Notes: generated from the letters alone by a model not told the origin. Counted from the first letter of the stretch, positions 20,466 through 29,838 are shown. The stretch: 40,716 nt of DNA from Candidatus Cetobacterium colombiensis (GCF_033962415.1 NZ_JAVIKH010000019.1:1-40716), one strand, 5' to 3'. A program made the numbers and translations.

Positions 20466-22856
20466 ATGTTAATTTCGTTGGATTGGTTGAAGCAATATGT
20501 CGATATAAAAGAGGACATAAAAGAGCTTGAAAATACTTTGACTATGATTGGTCAAGAGGTTGAGGCTATAGATGAGCAAGGAAAAGATTTAGCAAAGGTT
20601 GTTATAGGACAAATAACAGAATACGGAAGACATCCTGAAGCTGAAAAATTAACTCTTTTAAAAGTAAACGTAGGGGAAGAGGAACTTCAAATAGTTTGTG
20701 GTGCACCAAATCATAAATTAGGAGATAAAGTTGTTGTAGCAACAATTGGAGCAGTTTTACCTGGAGACTTTAAAATAAAAAAGAGTAAAATTAGAGGGGT
20801 AGAATCTCAAGGAATGCTATGTTCTGAAGTAGAATTAGGACTTGGAACTGATGGAGATGGAATTATCATTCTTCCAGAAGATGCTCCTTTAGGTGTAGAA
20901 TATAGAGTTTATAAAAAATTAAACGATGTTATATTTGAACTAGAAATTACTCCAAATAGACCTGACTGTTTATCTTATATAGGAATTGCAAGAGAAATAG
21001 CAGCTTATTATGGAAGAAAAATCAAGTGGCCAGAATTTGAATCTAAAAGTATAATAGAGAGCATAAATACAGGTCATATAGATGTAAGAATTGAAGATAA
21101 AGAGAGATGTAAAAGATTCTCTGGAAAAGTTATAAAAAATATAAAGGTGACTGAGTCTCCAGAATGGTTAAAGAATAGATTACTTTCAATGGGATTAAAA
21201 CCAATAAATAATGTTGTAGACGCAACAAACTACATATTATTTGAATGTAATCAACCTTTACATGCTTATGATTTAACTAAGATAGAAGATAGAAAAATAG
21301 TTGTAAGAAAAGCATTAAATGGAGAAAAAATAGTAACATTAGATGGTGTTGAAAGAGAATTAAATAAGGATGAACTTGTTGTTGCAGATTCACAAAAACC
21401 ATTAGGAATAGCAGGAATAATGGGTGGAGAATCTAGTAAAGTTACAGAAGAAACAACTGAGATATTCTTAGAATGTGCATACTTTACTCCTGAAAACATC
21501 AGAAAAACTTCAAAAGAATTAGGATTATCAAGTGATTCTTCTTATAGATTTGAAAGAGGGCTTGATATAGAAAATACAGCTGAAGTTTTAGAAAGAGCAG
21601 CAGAATTAATTTCCCAATTAACAGGTGGAGAAATTTTAGAAGGACATATTGATAAATATATTGAAAAATATGAAAAAATAGAAATTCCTTTAAACATAGA
21701 CAAATTAAGAAAGTTTATGGGAAAAAATATAGAAATTGATGTAGTAGGAAAAATTCTTACAAATTTAGGAATTGAAATAAAAACATTAAATTCAACAACA
21801 ATATTAGCAACACCACCTTCTTATAGAGGAGACTTAACAAGGACAGCAGACTTATATGAAGAGATTATAAGAATGTATGGATTTGATAACATTGAAAATA
21901 AAATGCCAGAAGAAAATATCAGACCTGGTGTTAAAGATTCAATGACAATTGTTGTGGATGAAGCTAAAGAAGTTTTAGCAAAATTAGGTTTACAAGAAGT
22001 TATAAACTATAGTTTTATTTCAAGAGAAGCTATAAAGATGTTAGGAATAACTGAAAAAACTTTAGAGATAACAAATCCTATAAGTGATGATATGGCAGTT
22101 ATGAGACCAACATTAATATATAGTTTATTATCTAATATAAAGGATAATTTAAACAGAAATCAAAACGATTTAAAATTCTTTGAAGTATCAAGAGTATTTA
22201 CTCCAAAAGAAGATGGATTAGCAAACGAAACTTTGAGAGCTTCAATAGCTCTTTCAGGAAAAGCTTCTAAATCTTTATGGGATCCAAGACCAGAGGCAAT
22301 GGATTTTTATACTTTAAAAGGATTTGTTGAAAAGTTTTTAGAGTATATGGGAATAACAAGATATCAATTAGAAAGATCAGAGGATAAAAACTTCCATCCA
22401 GGAAGAAGTGCCGATATAAGAATTGGAAAAATTAAAATTGGAACTTTTGGAGAAATTCATCCAGATTTAGCTGAAAACATGGACATAAAAAGAGAGAGAG
22501 CATATGTAGCTGAATTAGATTTAACATCTTTATTAAATTATAGAGCTAAGAAAGTTAAATATGAGAGAATTGTAAAATATCCAGAGGTAACAAGAGATTT
22601 AGCGATTGTTTTAGATAGAGATGTACTTGTTGGAAAAATGTTAGAAGACATTAAAAAGTCATTAAATCTAATTGAAAGTGTTGCTATATTTGACGTTTAT
22701 CAAGGAGATAAAATAGAGGCTGATAAAAAATCAGTAGCTATAAGCATCGTTTTAAGAAAGAAAGATGGAACCCTTGAAGAAAACGATATTAATATAACTG
22801 TTGATAAAATTTTAACATTAATAGCTAAAAACTATAATGGAGAAATTAGACAGTAA
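20466..22856 (+). CDS. pheT: Phenylalanyl-tRNA synthetase beta subunit
   Basis: The 796-residue PheT holds the editing and tRNA-binding functions. Domains in order: N-terminal region MLISLDWLKQYVDI; EMAP/OB tRNA-binding domain with VCGAPNH and MLCSEVELGLG; the B3/B4 editing domain with ITPNRPDCLSYIGIAREIAA and MGGESSKVTEETTEIFLECA; B5 domain with PPSYRGDLTRTADLYEEIIR; the core domain; and the C-terminal FDX-ACB fold (RYPEVTRDLAIVLD-like, here KYPEVTRDLAIVLD). Length matches the bacterial family. The ribosome site GGTGGAGG is 6 nt upstream. Confidence 0.98.
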   Translation: MLISLDWLKQYVDIKEDIKELENTLTMIGQEVEAIDEQGKDLAKVVIGQITEYGRHPEAEKLTLLKVNVGEEELQIVCGAPNHKLGDKVVVATIGAVLPGDFKIKKSKIRGVESQGMLCSEVELGLGTDGDGIIILPEDAPLGVEYRVYKKLNDVIFELEITPNRPDCLSYIGIAREIAAYYGRKIKWPEFESKSIIESINTGHIDVRIEDKERCKRFSGKVIKNIKVTESPEWLKNRLLSMGLKPINNVVDATNYILFECNQPLHAYDLTKIEDRKIVVRKALNGEKIVTLDGVERELNKDELVVADSQKPLGIAGIMGGESSKVTEETTEIFLECAYFTPENIRKTSKELGLSSDSSYRFERGLDIENTAEVLERAAELISQLTGGEILEGHIDKYIEKYEKIEIPLNIDKLRKFMGKNIEIDVVGKILTNLGIEIKTLNSTTILATPPSYRGDLTRTADLYEEIIRMYGFDNIENKMPEENIRPGVKDSMTIVVDEAKEVLAKLGLQEVINYSFISREAIKMLGITEKTLEITNPISDDMAVMRPTLIYSLLSNIKDNLNRNQNDLKFFEVSRVFTPKEDGLANETLRASIALSGKASKSLWDPRPEAMDFYTLKGFVEKFLEYMGITRYQLERSEDKNFHPGRSADIRIGKIKIGTFGEIHPDLAENMDIKRERAYVAELDLTSLLNYRAKKVKYERIVKYPEVTRDLAIVLDRDVLVGKMLEDIKKSLNLIESVAIFDVYQGDKIEADKKSVAISIVLRKKDGTLEENDINITVDKILTLIAKNYNGEIRQ

Positions 22857-22885
22857 AATTTTTAATTAAAAGTTCAGGAGGAAAA

Positions 22886-24094
22886 ATGGATTCACTAAGA
22901 GAATTATTTAAGGTTGGAAATGGACCATCAAGCTCTCATACAATGGGACCGGAGAGAGCAGCAAAAAGATTCAAGGCAGAAAACTCAGATGCAGCAAGTT
23001 TTAGAGTGGAGTTATATGGGTCACTTGCATTAACAGGAAAAGGGCACTTAACAGACTATATTATTATAGAAACGTTAAAGCCAAAATCAACGGAAATTGT
23101 ATGGATGCCAGAGTATGTTCATCCTTACCACACTAACGGAATGAAGTTTATAGCTTTAGATCATGAGGGGAATGAGATAAAGTCTTGGCTAGTATTTTCT
23201 GTAGGTGGAGGAACTATTATGGAAGATGGACAGCAAAGACAAGGTGGATCAAAAGTTTATTCTTTTGGAACAATGGCAGAAATTATGTCATGGTGTGAAA
23301 AAAATAAAAAAGAGTTATGGGAATTTGTTACTGAGAACGAAGGGGAATCAATTTGGTATTTCTTAGATCAAATAAGAACTGCTTTAGAAGAAGCTGTTCA
23401 AACAGGACTTTCTAAAAATGGTATATTACCAGGAACAATAAGATTACAAAGAAGAGCTCAATCTTTCTATAGAAAAGCTAGAAATGATAAATCTAGAGGT
23501 GGATTTGTAGGAAGAATCTTCGCTTATACATTAGCTGTATCAGAAGAGAATGGAGGAGGAGGTAGAGTTGTTACTGCCCCTACTTGTGGAGCTGCAGGTG
23601 TAATTCCTGGATTAATGTATGCTTTAAAAGAGGAATATAGCCTAACAAATGACGAAGTACTAAAGGGTCTTGCAATAGCAGGATTAATCGGTAACATAAT
23701 AAAAGAAAATGCTACTATATCAGGAGCAGAAGGTGGATGTCAAGCAGAGGTTGGATCAGCTTGTGCAATGGCAGCAGGAATGGCATGTTTCATATTAGGT
23801 GGATCATTAGAGCAAATCGAATATGCAGCAGAAATGGCATTAGAGCACCACTTAGGATTAACATGTGACCCAGTTGGTGGATATGTACAAATACCTTGTA
23901 TTGAAAGAAACGCAGCAGCAGCAGTAAGAGCTTTAGATGCAGCTCAATATGCATTATATACTGATGGAAAGCATAGTATTTCATTCGACCAAGTTGTAAA
24001 AACAATGGGAGAAACAGGAAGAGACTTAAAAGAGGAGTACAAAGAAACTTCTCTAGGAGGACTTGCAAAATACCAATTTGATGGGAATTGCTAA
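22886..24094 (+). CDS. sdaA: L-serine ammonia-lyase, iron-sulfur dependent
   Basis: SdaA deaminates L-serine to pyruvate using a [4Fe-4S] cluster. The 402-residue single chain begins DSLRELFKVGNGPSSSHTMG, the family N-terminus. The C-terminal catalytic domain has TAPTCGAAGVIPGL, AEGGCQAEVGSACAMAAG and HHLGLTCDPVGGYVQIPCIE, which supply the cluster cysteines. The last residue is a cysteine (FDGNC). In characterised type enzymes such a C-terminal Cys folds into the active site as the fourth ligand. It is about 50 residues shorter than E. coli SdaA, mostly in the N-terminal domain. It follows pheT after 29 bp and a terminator follows it. It fits serine fermentation. Confidence 0.95.
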   Translation: MDSLRELFKVGNGPSSSHTMGPERAAKRFKAENSDAASFRVELYGSLALTGKGHLTDYIIIETLKPKSTEIVWMPEYVHPYHTNGMKFIALDHEGNEIKSWLVFSVGGGTIMEDGQQRQGGSKVYSFGTMAEIMSWCEKNKKELWEFVTENEGESIWYFLDQIRTALEEAVQTGLSKNGILPGTIRLQRRAQSFYRKARNDKSRGGFVGRIFAYTLAVSEENGGGGRVVTAPTCGAAGVIPGLMYALKEEYSLTNDEVLKGLAIAGLIGNIIKENATISGAEGGCQAEVGSACAMAAGMACFILGGSLEQIEYAAEMALEHHLGLTCDPVGGYVQIPCIERNAAAAVRALDAAQYALYTDGKHSISFDQVVKTMGETGRDLKEEYKETSLGGLAKYQFDGNC

Positions 24095-24104
24095 TAAAAC
24101 CTTT

Positions 24105-24137
24105 AGAAAGAGAGAATCGTAGATTCTCTCTTTCTTT
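24105..24137 (+). terminator. Hairpin terminator after sdaA
   Basis: A 14-bp perfect stem, AGAAAGAGAGAATC and its complement, with a 3-nt loop is followed by a short T-rich stretch. It probably ends or attenuates the long gyr-pheST-sdaA transcript. No separate promoter is clear before pth, so some read-through is likely. Confidence 0.75.
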
Positions 24138-24163
24138 ATAGTTTAAATAAATAGGAGGAAGAA

Positions 24164-24730
24164 ATGAAGTTAATAGTAGGACTAGGAAATCCAGGGAAAG
24201 AGTATGATAGAACAAGACATAATGTAGGATTTGATATAATAGATGAGTTTGCAGAAAAAAAAGGATTTAATTCTTTTAAAGAAAAATTCCAAGGATTAAT
24301 AACAGAAAAGACAATAGATGGAGAAAAAGTAATTTTATTAAAACCGCAAACTTATATGAATTTAAGTGGGAATTCTATAGTTCAAGTAGTTAAGTTTTAT
24401 AAGATAGATGTAGCTAATGATTTGGTAGTTGTTTATGATGATATGGATTTACCTTTAGGAAAAATAAGAGTTAAAACAAACGGAAGTGCAGGTGGACACA
24501 ATGGAATAAAATCTATTATATCTCATTTAGGTCAAGACTTTGTAAGAGTAAAATGTGGAATTGGAAAAGCTAAAAATAAGGATGAAAATATAAACTTTGT
24601 TTTAGGTAGGTTTACAAAAGAAGAGTCAGAAATTGTAAATCCAATGTTCATAACAGTTTCAGATTTGTTAGATGATGTATTAAAAAACACTCAAACAGAT
24701 AAAATAATGCAGAAATATAACAAAAAGTAA
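24164..24730 (+). CDS. pth: Peptidyl-tRNA hydrolase
   Basis: Pth frees tRNAs from prematurely released peptidyl-tRNA in the cytosol. The 188-residue protein has the N-terminal signature KLIVGLGNPGKEYDRTRHNV with the catalytic His19 and Asn9, LKPQTYMNLSGNS, the VVYDDMDLPLGKIR aspartate motif, and GSAGGHNGIKSIISHLG. These are all the residues of the catalytic and substrate-binding site. Length matches the family. AGGAGG lies just upstream. It stands between the sdaA hairpin and the rnf promoter. Confidence 0.97.
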   Translation: MKLIVGLGNPGKEYDRTRHNVGFDIIDEFAEKKGFNSFKEKFQGLITEKTIDGEKVILLKPQTYMNLSGNSIVQVVKFYKIDVANDLVVVYDDMDLPLGKIRVKTNGSAGGHNGIKSIISHLGQDFVRVKCGIGKAKNKDENINFVLGRFTKEESEIVNPMFITVSDLLDDVLKNTQTDKIMQKYNKK

Positions 24731-24761
24731 TACAAAAAAGCAAAAAAATAGATCAAAAAAG

Positions 24762-24790
24762 TTGTTAAATATAGATAAATATGTTATTCT
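24762..24790 (+). promoter_or_regulatory. Putative rnf operon promoter
   Basis: TTGTTA at 24762-24767 and TATTCT at 24785-24790 are separated by 17 bp, in the 105-bp gap between pth and rnfC. The predicted start site is about 40 bp before the rnfC start codon. Confidence 0.6.
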
Positions 24791-24835
24791 AAAATTGAAA
24801 TATAGTTCGTTACTACAAAAGGAGGGAATATTTTT

Positions 24836-26146
24836 ATGAAATTCTTCGGATTCAAAGGGGGAGTACATCCACCTGAAAATAAAATCCAAACAGAAAATCA
24901 AGCTGTAGAAGTATTAAAAGCACCAAAAATGATTTTTATCCCACTTCTTCAGCATATTGGAGTTCCACTAACACCTTGTGTTCAGATTGGAGAAAGAGTT
25001 TTAAAGGGTCAAATGATTGCAGATTCAGAAGCATTTTTATCTGTTCCTGTACATGCAACAGTGAGCGGTATAGTTAAAAAAATTGAAAACTTGCCTTTTC
25101 CATTAATGGGAAATGTTCAAACAATTGTGATTGAAAATGATGAGCAAGAAGAGTGGGCTGAATTAAGCAAAATACCTGAATGGCAAAAAGCAACTAAAGA
25201 TGAGCTGTTACAGCTAATAAGAGCAAAAGGGATTGTAGGGCTTGGAGGAGCAGCATTTCCAACACATATCAAATTAAATCCACCATCAGATGTAAAAATA
25301 GATGTTTTATTGTTAAATGGTGCGGAGTGTGAACCATATTTAAATTCAGATAACAGAGTAATGATAGAGGAACCACAAAAAGTAGTAGAAGGTATTAAAA
25401 TTATGAAACATATTTTAAATGTAAATACTGCTATTATTGGAATTGAAGATAATAAACAAGAAGCTATAGATGTTATGAAAAAAGCTTGCACAGGAACAGG
25501 AATAGAAGTTATGCCATTAAAAACTATGTATCCACAAGGTGGAGAAAAGTCTTTAATTAAAGCTATATTAAATAAAGAAGTTCCATCTGGAAAATTACCT
25601 TCAGCAGTTGGAGTAGTTGTAAATAATACAACAACAGCGGCAGCAATTTATGAAGGAATTGTAAATGGATTACCTTTAATAGATAAAGTTGTAACTGTGA
25701 CTGGAAAAGGGATAAAAGAACCAAAAAATTTAAAAGCAACTATAGGAACACCTATATCAGAACTTTTAAAAAATTGTGGTTATATAGAGGAAAAGGTAGA
25801 AAAAGTTGTAATGGGTGGTCCTATGATGGGGATGGCTCAATTGACTTTAGAAGTTCCAGTAATCAAAGGGACATCAGGTTTACTAGCTTTAACAAAAAAT
25901 GAAACGAATTTTTGTAAACCAAAAGCATGTATAGGATGTGGAAAGTGTGTTGATGCTTGCCCTATGTCTTTAGAGCCAATAATGTATGCTAGATTAGCAG
26001 AGTTTTCACAATGGGAAGAAATGGCAAAATATAATTTAATGGATTGTATTGAATGTGGATCTTGTGCATATATTTGTCCAGCTAATAGACCATTAACAGA
26101 AGCTATAAAAATTGGAAAAGCTAAACTTAGAACTATAAAGAAGTAG
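24836..26146 (+). CDS. rnfC: Rnf complex subunit RnfC
   Basis: RnfC is the peripheral NADH-reacting subunit of the ferredoxin:NAD+ oxidoreductase. The 436-residue protein has the N-terminal GGVHPPENK motif, the glycine-rich FMN/NADH site GLGGAAFPTHIKL, and a SLBB-like segment. Two C-terminal 4Fe-4S motifs follow, CIGCGKCVDACP and CIECGSCAYICP. GGAGGG lies 9 nt before ATG 24836. It starts the six-gene order C-D-G-E-A-B, the order known from clostridia and acetogens. It lacks the long Ala/Lys-rich C-terminal tail of gammaproteobacterial RnfC. Confidence 0.97.
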   Translation: MKFFGFKGGVHPPENKIQTENQAVEVLKAPKMIFIPLLQHIGVPLTPCVQIGERVLKGQMIADSEAFLSVPVHATVSGIVKKIENLPFPLMGNVQTIVIENDEQEEWAELSKIPEWQKATKDELLQLIRAKGIVGLGGAAFPTHIKLNPPSDVKIDVLLLNGAECEPYLNSDNRVMIEEPQKVVEGIKIMKHILNVNTAIIGIEDNKQEAIDVMKKACTGTGIEVMPLKTMYPQGGEKSLIKAILNKEVPSGKLPSAVGVVVNNTTTAAAIYEGIVNGLPLIDKVVTVTGKGIKEPKNLKATIGTPISELLKNCGYIEEKVEKVVMGGPMMGMAQLTLEVPVIKGTSGLLALTKNETNFCKPKACIGCGKCVDACPMSLEPIMYARLAEFSQWEEMAKYNLMDCIECGSCAYICPANRPLTEAIKIGKAKLRTIKK

Positions 26147-26156
26147 GAGGAAAAAA

Positions 26157-27089
26157 GTGGCAAAAATTTTAAAAATGGGGCCATCGCCTCATATAAGAAC
26201 TAAGGAAACTGTTGACGATGTAATGTATGATGTAATAATTGCATTGTTACCAGCACTTTTAGCAGCATGTTATTTTTTTGGAATTAGAGCGATTGTAGTT
26301 ACAGCAGTATCTATATTATCATGTATGGTAACAGAATTTATATGTCAAAAATTAATGAAACAAGATGTCCAAATTTTTGATGGAAGTGCAATTATAACAG
26401 GAGTTTTATATGCATTTGTAATTCCGCCATATATGTCTTTAACTTATGTTGTGATTGGAGCAGTTGTTTCAATAGCACTAGGAAAAATGGTTTTTGGTGG
26501 ATTAGGTCACAATATATTTAATCCAGCACTGGTAGGAAGAGCTTTTGTTCAAGCTTCTTGGCCTGTTGCTATAACAACATTTATGTATGATGATATGGGA
26601 GGAGCCACTTTATTAGATGCTATGAAAAGAGGACTACCAACAGATACAGCATTAATTGATAGCGGAAATCTTTATTTGAATACATTTATAGGGAAAATGG
26701 GAGGATGTTTAGGAGAAACGTCAGCTTTAGCATTATTATTAGGAGGACTATATTTAATTTATAAAAAGCAAATAGATTGGAAAGTTCCTACAATAATGAT
26801 TGGAACAGTATTTATTGCTTCTTTAGTAGCAGGATCAAATCCATTTTTACATATTTTTTCAGGTGGATTATTTTTAGGAGCATTCTTTATGGCTACAGAT
26901 ATGGTAACATCTCCACATACACCTAAAGGAAGAGCTATATTTGCTTTTGGAATTGGAGTACTAGTTTCTCTTATAAGATTTAAAGGCGGATATCCAGAAG
27001 GTGTTGCCTACTCAATTCTTATAATGAATGGATTTGTTCCATTGATTAATAGATACACAAGCCCTAAAAAATTTGGGGAGGTAAAATAA
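26157..27089 (+). CDS. rnfD: Rnf complex membrane subunit RnfD
   Basis: RnfD is an integral membrane subunit carrying covalent FMN. The product has 310 residues, starting at GTG 26157 with AGGAGG at 26145-26150. The N-terminus AKILKMGPSPHIRTKETVDD is typical, followed by about eight to ten membrane helices and the conserved FGGLGHNIFNPALVGRAF. The likely flavinylated threonine is Thr151 in GGATLLDAMKRG. DMVTSPHTPKGR near the C-terminus is also conserved. The stop overlaps the rnfG ATG by one base. Confidence 0.97.
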   Translation: MAKILKMGPSPHIRTKETVDDVMYDVIIALLPALLAACYFFGIRAIVVTAVSILSCMVTEFICQKLMKQDVQIFDGSAIITGVLYAFVIPPYMSLTYVVIGAVVSIALGKMVFGGLGHNIFNPALVGRAFVQASWPVAITTFMYDDMGGATLLDAMKRGLPTDTALIDSGNLYLNTFIGKMGGCLGETSALALLLGGLYLIYKKQIDWKVPTIMIGTVFIASLVAGSNPFLHIFSGGLFLGAFFMATDMVTSPHTPKGRAIFAFGIGVLVSLIRFKGGYPEGVAYSILIMNGFVPLINRYTSPKKFGEVK

Positions 27090-27628
27090 TGGAAAAAAAT
27101 AGATTTATACACTATGGTATTGTTTTAACTTTAATAGCATCTATATCTGCTGGAATTTTATCGATAGTTAATACTGCTACTCAAAAAGTTATAAAAGAAA
27201 ATGAAAAAGCAGCAGTAAATGCAGCTAGAATAATGGTACTGCCTAAAGCAGTTTCTTTTGATGAAGAAGGAATAGTTAAAGTAGATGAATTAGAGTTTAT
27301 CCCTGGAAATGGTTCTAATGGTAAACCGGTAGGATATGTAGTTACAGTTTCTGAACCAGGTTATGCAGCAAATATTGATTTTGTATTAGGTATTGATAGA
27401 AGAGGTAGAGTAACAGGTTTAAATATCATCGGCAGTCAAGAAACACCAGGTTTAGGGTCAAAAATCCTTGATCCAGAATGGCAGAAAAAAGCGGTTGGAA
27501 AAGATTCAGCTTATGAATTTAATAAATCAACTGATGGATTTGCAGGAGCAACAATATCACCAAATGCCGTTTATACTGGAATAAAAAGAGCTTTAAAGAG
27601 CTTTAATAGTGGGGTGAATAAAAGATAA
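27089..27628 (+). CDS. rnfG: Rnf complex subunit RnfG
   Basis: RnfG is an FMN-binding subunit with one N-terminal membrane anchor (about 8-28) and an extracytoplasmic FMN-binding domain. The 179-residue protein has GYAANIDFVLGIDRRGRVTG, SQETPGLGSKILDPEWQ and the flavin attachment motif AGATIS with Thr155 as the predicted phosphoester site. FMN would be attached by ApbE, which is not in this window. The start overlaps the rnfD stop, and the stop overlaps the rnfE ATG. Confidence 0.96.
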   Translation: MEKNRFIHYGIVLTLIASISAGILSIVNTATQKVIKENEKAAVNAARIMVLPKAVSFDEEGIVKVDELEFIPGNGSNGKPVGYVVTVSEPGYAANIDFVLGIDRRGRVTGLNIIGSQETPGLGSKILDPEWQKKAVGKDSAYEFNKSTDGFAGATISPNAVYTGIKRALKSFNSGVNKR

Positions 27629-28236
27629 TGGCAAAATCAAATAGAGAGATATTATTAAATGGAATTATTAAAGAAAATCCAGTTTTTGTTCTATTATTAG
27701 GACTATGTCCAACATTAGGAGTTACATCATCATCTATTAATGGTATGGCAATGGGACTTGCAACAATGTCGGTAATTGTTTGTTCAAATATGTTAATATC
27801 AATGATTAAAAGCTTTATTCCAGATAAAGTAAGAATTCCTGCTTTTATAATGGTTATAGCATCTTTAGTAACAATTGTTGAAATGGTAATGAAAGCTTAT
27901 GTTCCTGAGTTATATAAAGTTTTAGGGTTATTTATTCCTTTAATAGTTGTTAACTGTATAGTTTTAGGTAGAGCAGAGAGCTTTGCTTCAAAAAATACTG
28001 TATTTAAATCACTATTAGATGGAATTGGTGCTGGACTTGGATTTACACTAGCATTGACACTATTAGGAACAATTAGAGAAATTTTAGGAAATGGAACAGC
28101 TTTTGGTATTTCAGTTACACCAGTTTCATTTACACCAGCTTTAATATTTGTATTAGCACCTGGAGCTTTTATAACAATTGGATGTATAATTGCGACTCAA
28201 AACTATATTAAAGCTAAAAAGAATGGGGTGAAATAA
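27628..28236 (+). CDS. rnfE: Rnf complex membrane subunit RnfE
   Basis: The 202-residue six-helix membrane protein is related to NqrD. It has ENPVFVLLLGLCPTLGVTSS, whose cysteine is the conserved one in the first helix, and IVVNCIVLGRAESFASKNTV, the matching motif in the second half of the inverted repeat. It pairs with RnfA, and the two conserved cysteines are thought to share an intramembrane iron centre. It starts at ATG 27628, overlapping the rnfG stop by one base. Confidence 0.96.
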   Translation: MAKSNREILLNGIIKENPVFVLLLGLCPTLGVTSSSINGMAMGLATMSVIVCSNMLISMIKSFIPDKVRIPAFIMVIASLVTIVEMVMKAYVPELYKVLGLFIPLIVVNCIVLGRAESFASKNTVFKSLLDGIGAGLGFTLALTLLGTIREILGNGTAFGISVTPVSFTPALIFVLAPGAFITIGCIIATQNYIKAKKNGVK

Positions 28237-28238
28237 AA

Positions 28239-28823
28239 ATGGATTTTGCAAAAATTTTTAGTTTAATAATAACTGCAATTTTTATTCAAAATATAATCTT
28301 TGCTAAATTTTTAGGAATTTGTCCATTTATGGGAGTTTCAAAAAAAGTTGAATCTTCAATAGGAATGGGAATGGCAGTTACTTTTGTAATGTCATTAGCA
28401 TCAGGTGTAACATGGACAATTTATAATTATTTATTAGTACCACTAAATTTAGAGTATTTACAAACAATAGCTTTTATTCTTATAATAGCTTCTTTAGTTC
28501 AATTTGTTGAAATGGCTATCCAAAAAACTTCGCCAAATTTATATAAAGCACTAGGAGTTTTCCTACCTTTAATAACAACTAACTGTGCAGTTTTAGGTAT
28601 TGCTATTTTAAATATTCAACAAAATTATAACTTTATAGAATCAGTAATAAACGGAGCTGCTGTAGCGATAGGATTTACATTGGCTTTAGTTTTATTAGCG
28701 GGTATCAGAGAAAGAATAGAATATGCAGCTATACCAGGTCCATTTAAAGGTGTACCCATTGCTTTTATATCAGCAGGTCTTTTAGCAATGGCATTTATGG
28801 GCTTCAGTGGAATGCAAATATAA
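28239..28823 (+). CDS. rnfA: Rnf complex membrane subunit RnfA
   Basis: The 194-residue membrane protein is homologous to RnfE and NqrE. It has the paired motifs NIIFAKFLGICPFMGVSKK and PLITTNCAVLGIAI, each with the conserved cysteine, in six helices of inverted topology. GGGGTG at 28225-28230 serves as ribosome site, 8 nt before the ATG. It follows rnfE after 2 bp. Confidence 0.97.
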   Translation: MDFAKIFSLIITAIFIQNIIFAKFLGICPFMGVSKKVESSIGMGMAVTFVMSLASGVTWTIYNYLLVPLNLEYLQTIAFILIIASLVQFVEMAIQKTSPNLYKALGVFLPLITTNCAVLGIAILNIQQNYNFIESVINGAAVAIGFTLALVLLAGIRERIEYAAIPGPFKGVPIAFISAGLLAMAFMGFSGMQI

Positions 28824-28838
28824 AGTGGAGGTAGGTTA

Positions 28839-29834
28839 ATGGAATCAATATTATTTCCTGTTTTATCTTTAGGAGGAACAGGGTTAGCAATGGGACTATT
28901 TTTAGCCTATGCTTCTAAAAAATTTGAAGTGAAGGTTGATGAAAAAGTAGAAGCTATTCAAGAAATTCTACCTGGAATAAATTGTGGAGCATGCGGTTAT
29001 CCAGGTTGTTCAGGGTATGCAGAAGCAATAGCTTTACATGGAGCAGAAATGACAGCTTGTTCTCCTGGGGGTCCTGCTGTAGCTTCTGAAATTGCAAAAG
29101 TTATGGGAGCAACAGTTGATTTATCAGGACCTAAAATGGTAGCTAAATTATTATGCCAAGGAGATTGTACAAAAACAAGTAAAACATATGAGTTTCAAGG
29201 TGAATTAACAACTTGTGCAGCTATAAATTTATATGCAGGTGGAGATAAATCTTGTAAATATGGATGTTTAGGTTATGGAGATTGCACAAAAGTTTGTCCA
29301 GTTAATGCTATAACAGTTACAGAAAAAGGAATTGTAAATATAGATGAGGAAAAATGTGTATCTTGTAAAAAGTGTGTTACAACTTGTCCAAAAAAACTTA
29401 TTGAGATGTTGCCGATGAATAAAAGAGTAACTGTAAATTGTATGTCAAGAGATAAGGGTGTTGTAGCAAGAAAAGCTTGTACTGCAGCTTGTATAGCTTG
29501 TGGACTTTGTCAAAAAGCGTGTCCAGTAGATGCTATTGAAATAAAAAATAATGTGGCAAGAATTAATCCAGATAAATGTGTAGAATGTGGATTATGTGCT
29601 GTAAAATGCCCGACTAAAGCTATAAGTAGCGAAGTAAAAGAAATAAAAAAAGCAGAAATAATAGAAGAAAAATGTATAGGATGTACAGCTTGTGCTAGAG
29701 TTTGTCCAGTGAAATGTATTGAAGGAGAGGTAAAGCAGAAACATAAAATTGATCAGTCAAAATGTATAGGATGTCAATTATGCTATGATAAATGTAAATT
29801 CTCAGCAATAAAAATAAATATTCAAAATTTATAA
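28839..29834 (+). CDS. rnfB: Rnf complex ferredoxin-type subunit RnfB
   Basis: RnfB takes electrons from reduced ferredoxin. The 331-residue protein has an N-terminal membrane helix (3-25) and a GINCGACGYPGCSGYAEA cluster motif. Downstream are further cysteine motifs: CLGYGDCTKVCP, CVSCKKCVTTCP, CIACGLCQKACP, CVECGLCAVKCP, CIGCTACARVCP and CIGCQLCYDKCK. This suggests up to six ferredoxin-type clusters plus the N-terminal one. It is the long form found in anaerobes such as Acetobacterium and clostridia, versus about 190 residues and two ferredoxin clusters in E. coli RsxB. It is the last gene of the operon. Confidence 0.96.
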   Translation: MESILFPVLSLGGTGLAMGLFLAYASKKFEVKVDEKVEAIQEILPGINCGACGYPGCSGYAEAIALHGAEMTACSPGGPAVASEIAKVMGATVDLSGPKMVAKLLCQGDCTKTSKTYEFQGELTTCAAINLYAGGDKSCKYGCLGYGDCTKVCPVNAITVTEKGIVNIDEEKCVSCKKCVTTCPKKLIEMLPMNKRVTVNCMSRDKGVVARKACTAACIACGLCQKACPVDAIEIKNNVARINPDKCVECGLCAVKCPTKAISSEVKEIKKAEIIEEKCIGCTACARVCPVKCIEGEVKQKHKIDQSKCIGCQLCYDKCKFSAIKINIQNL

Positions 29835-29838
29835 AAAT

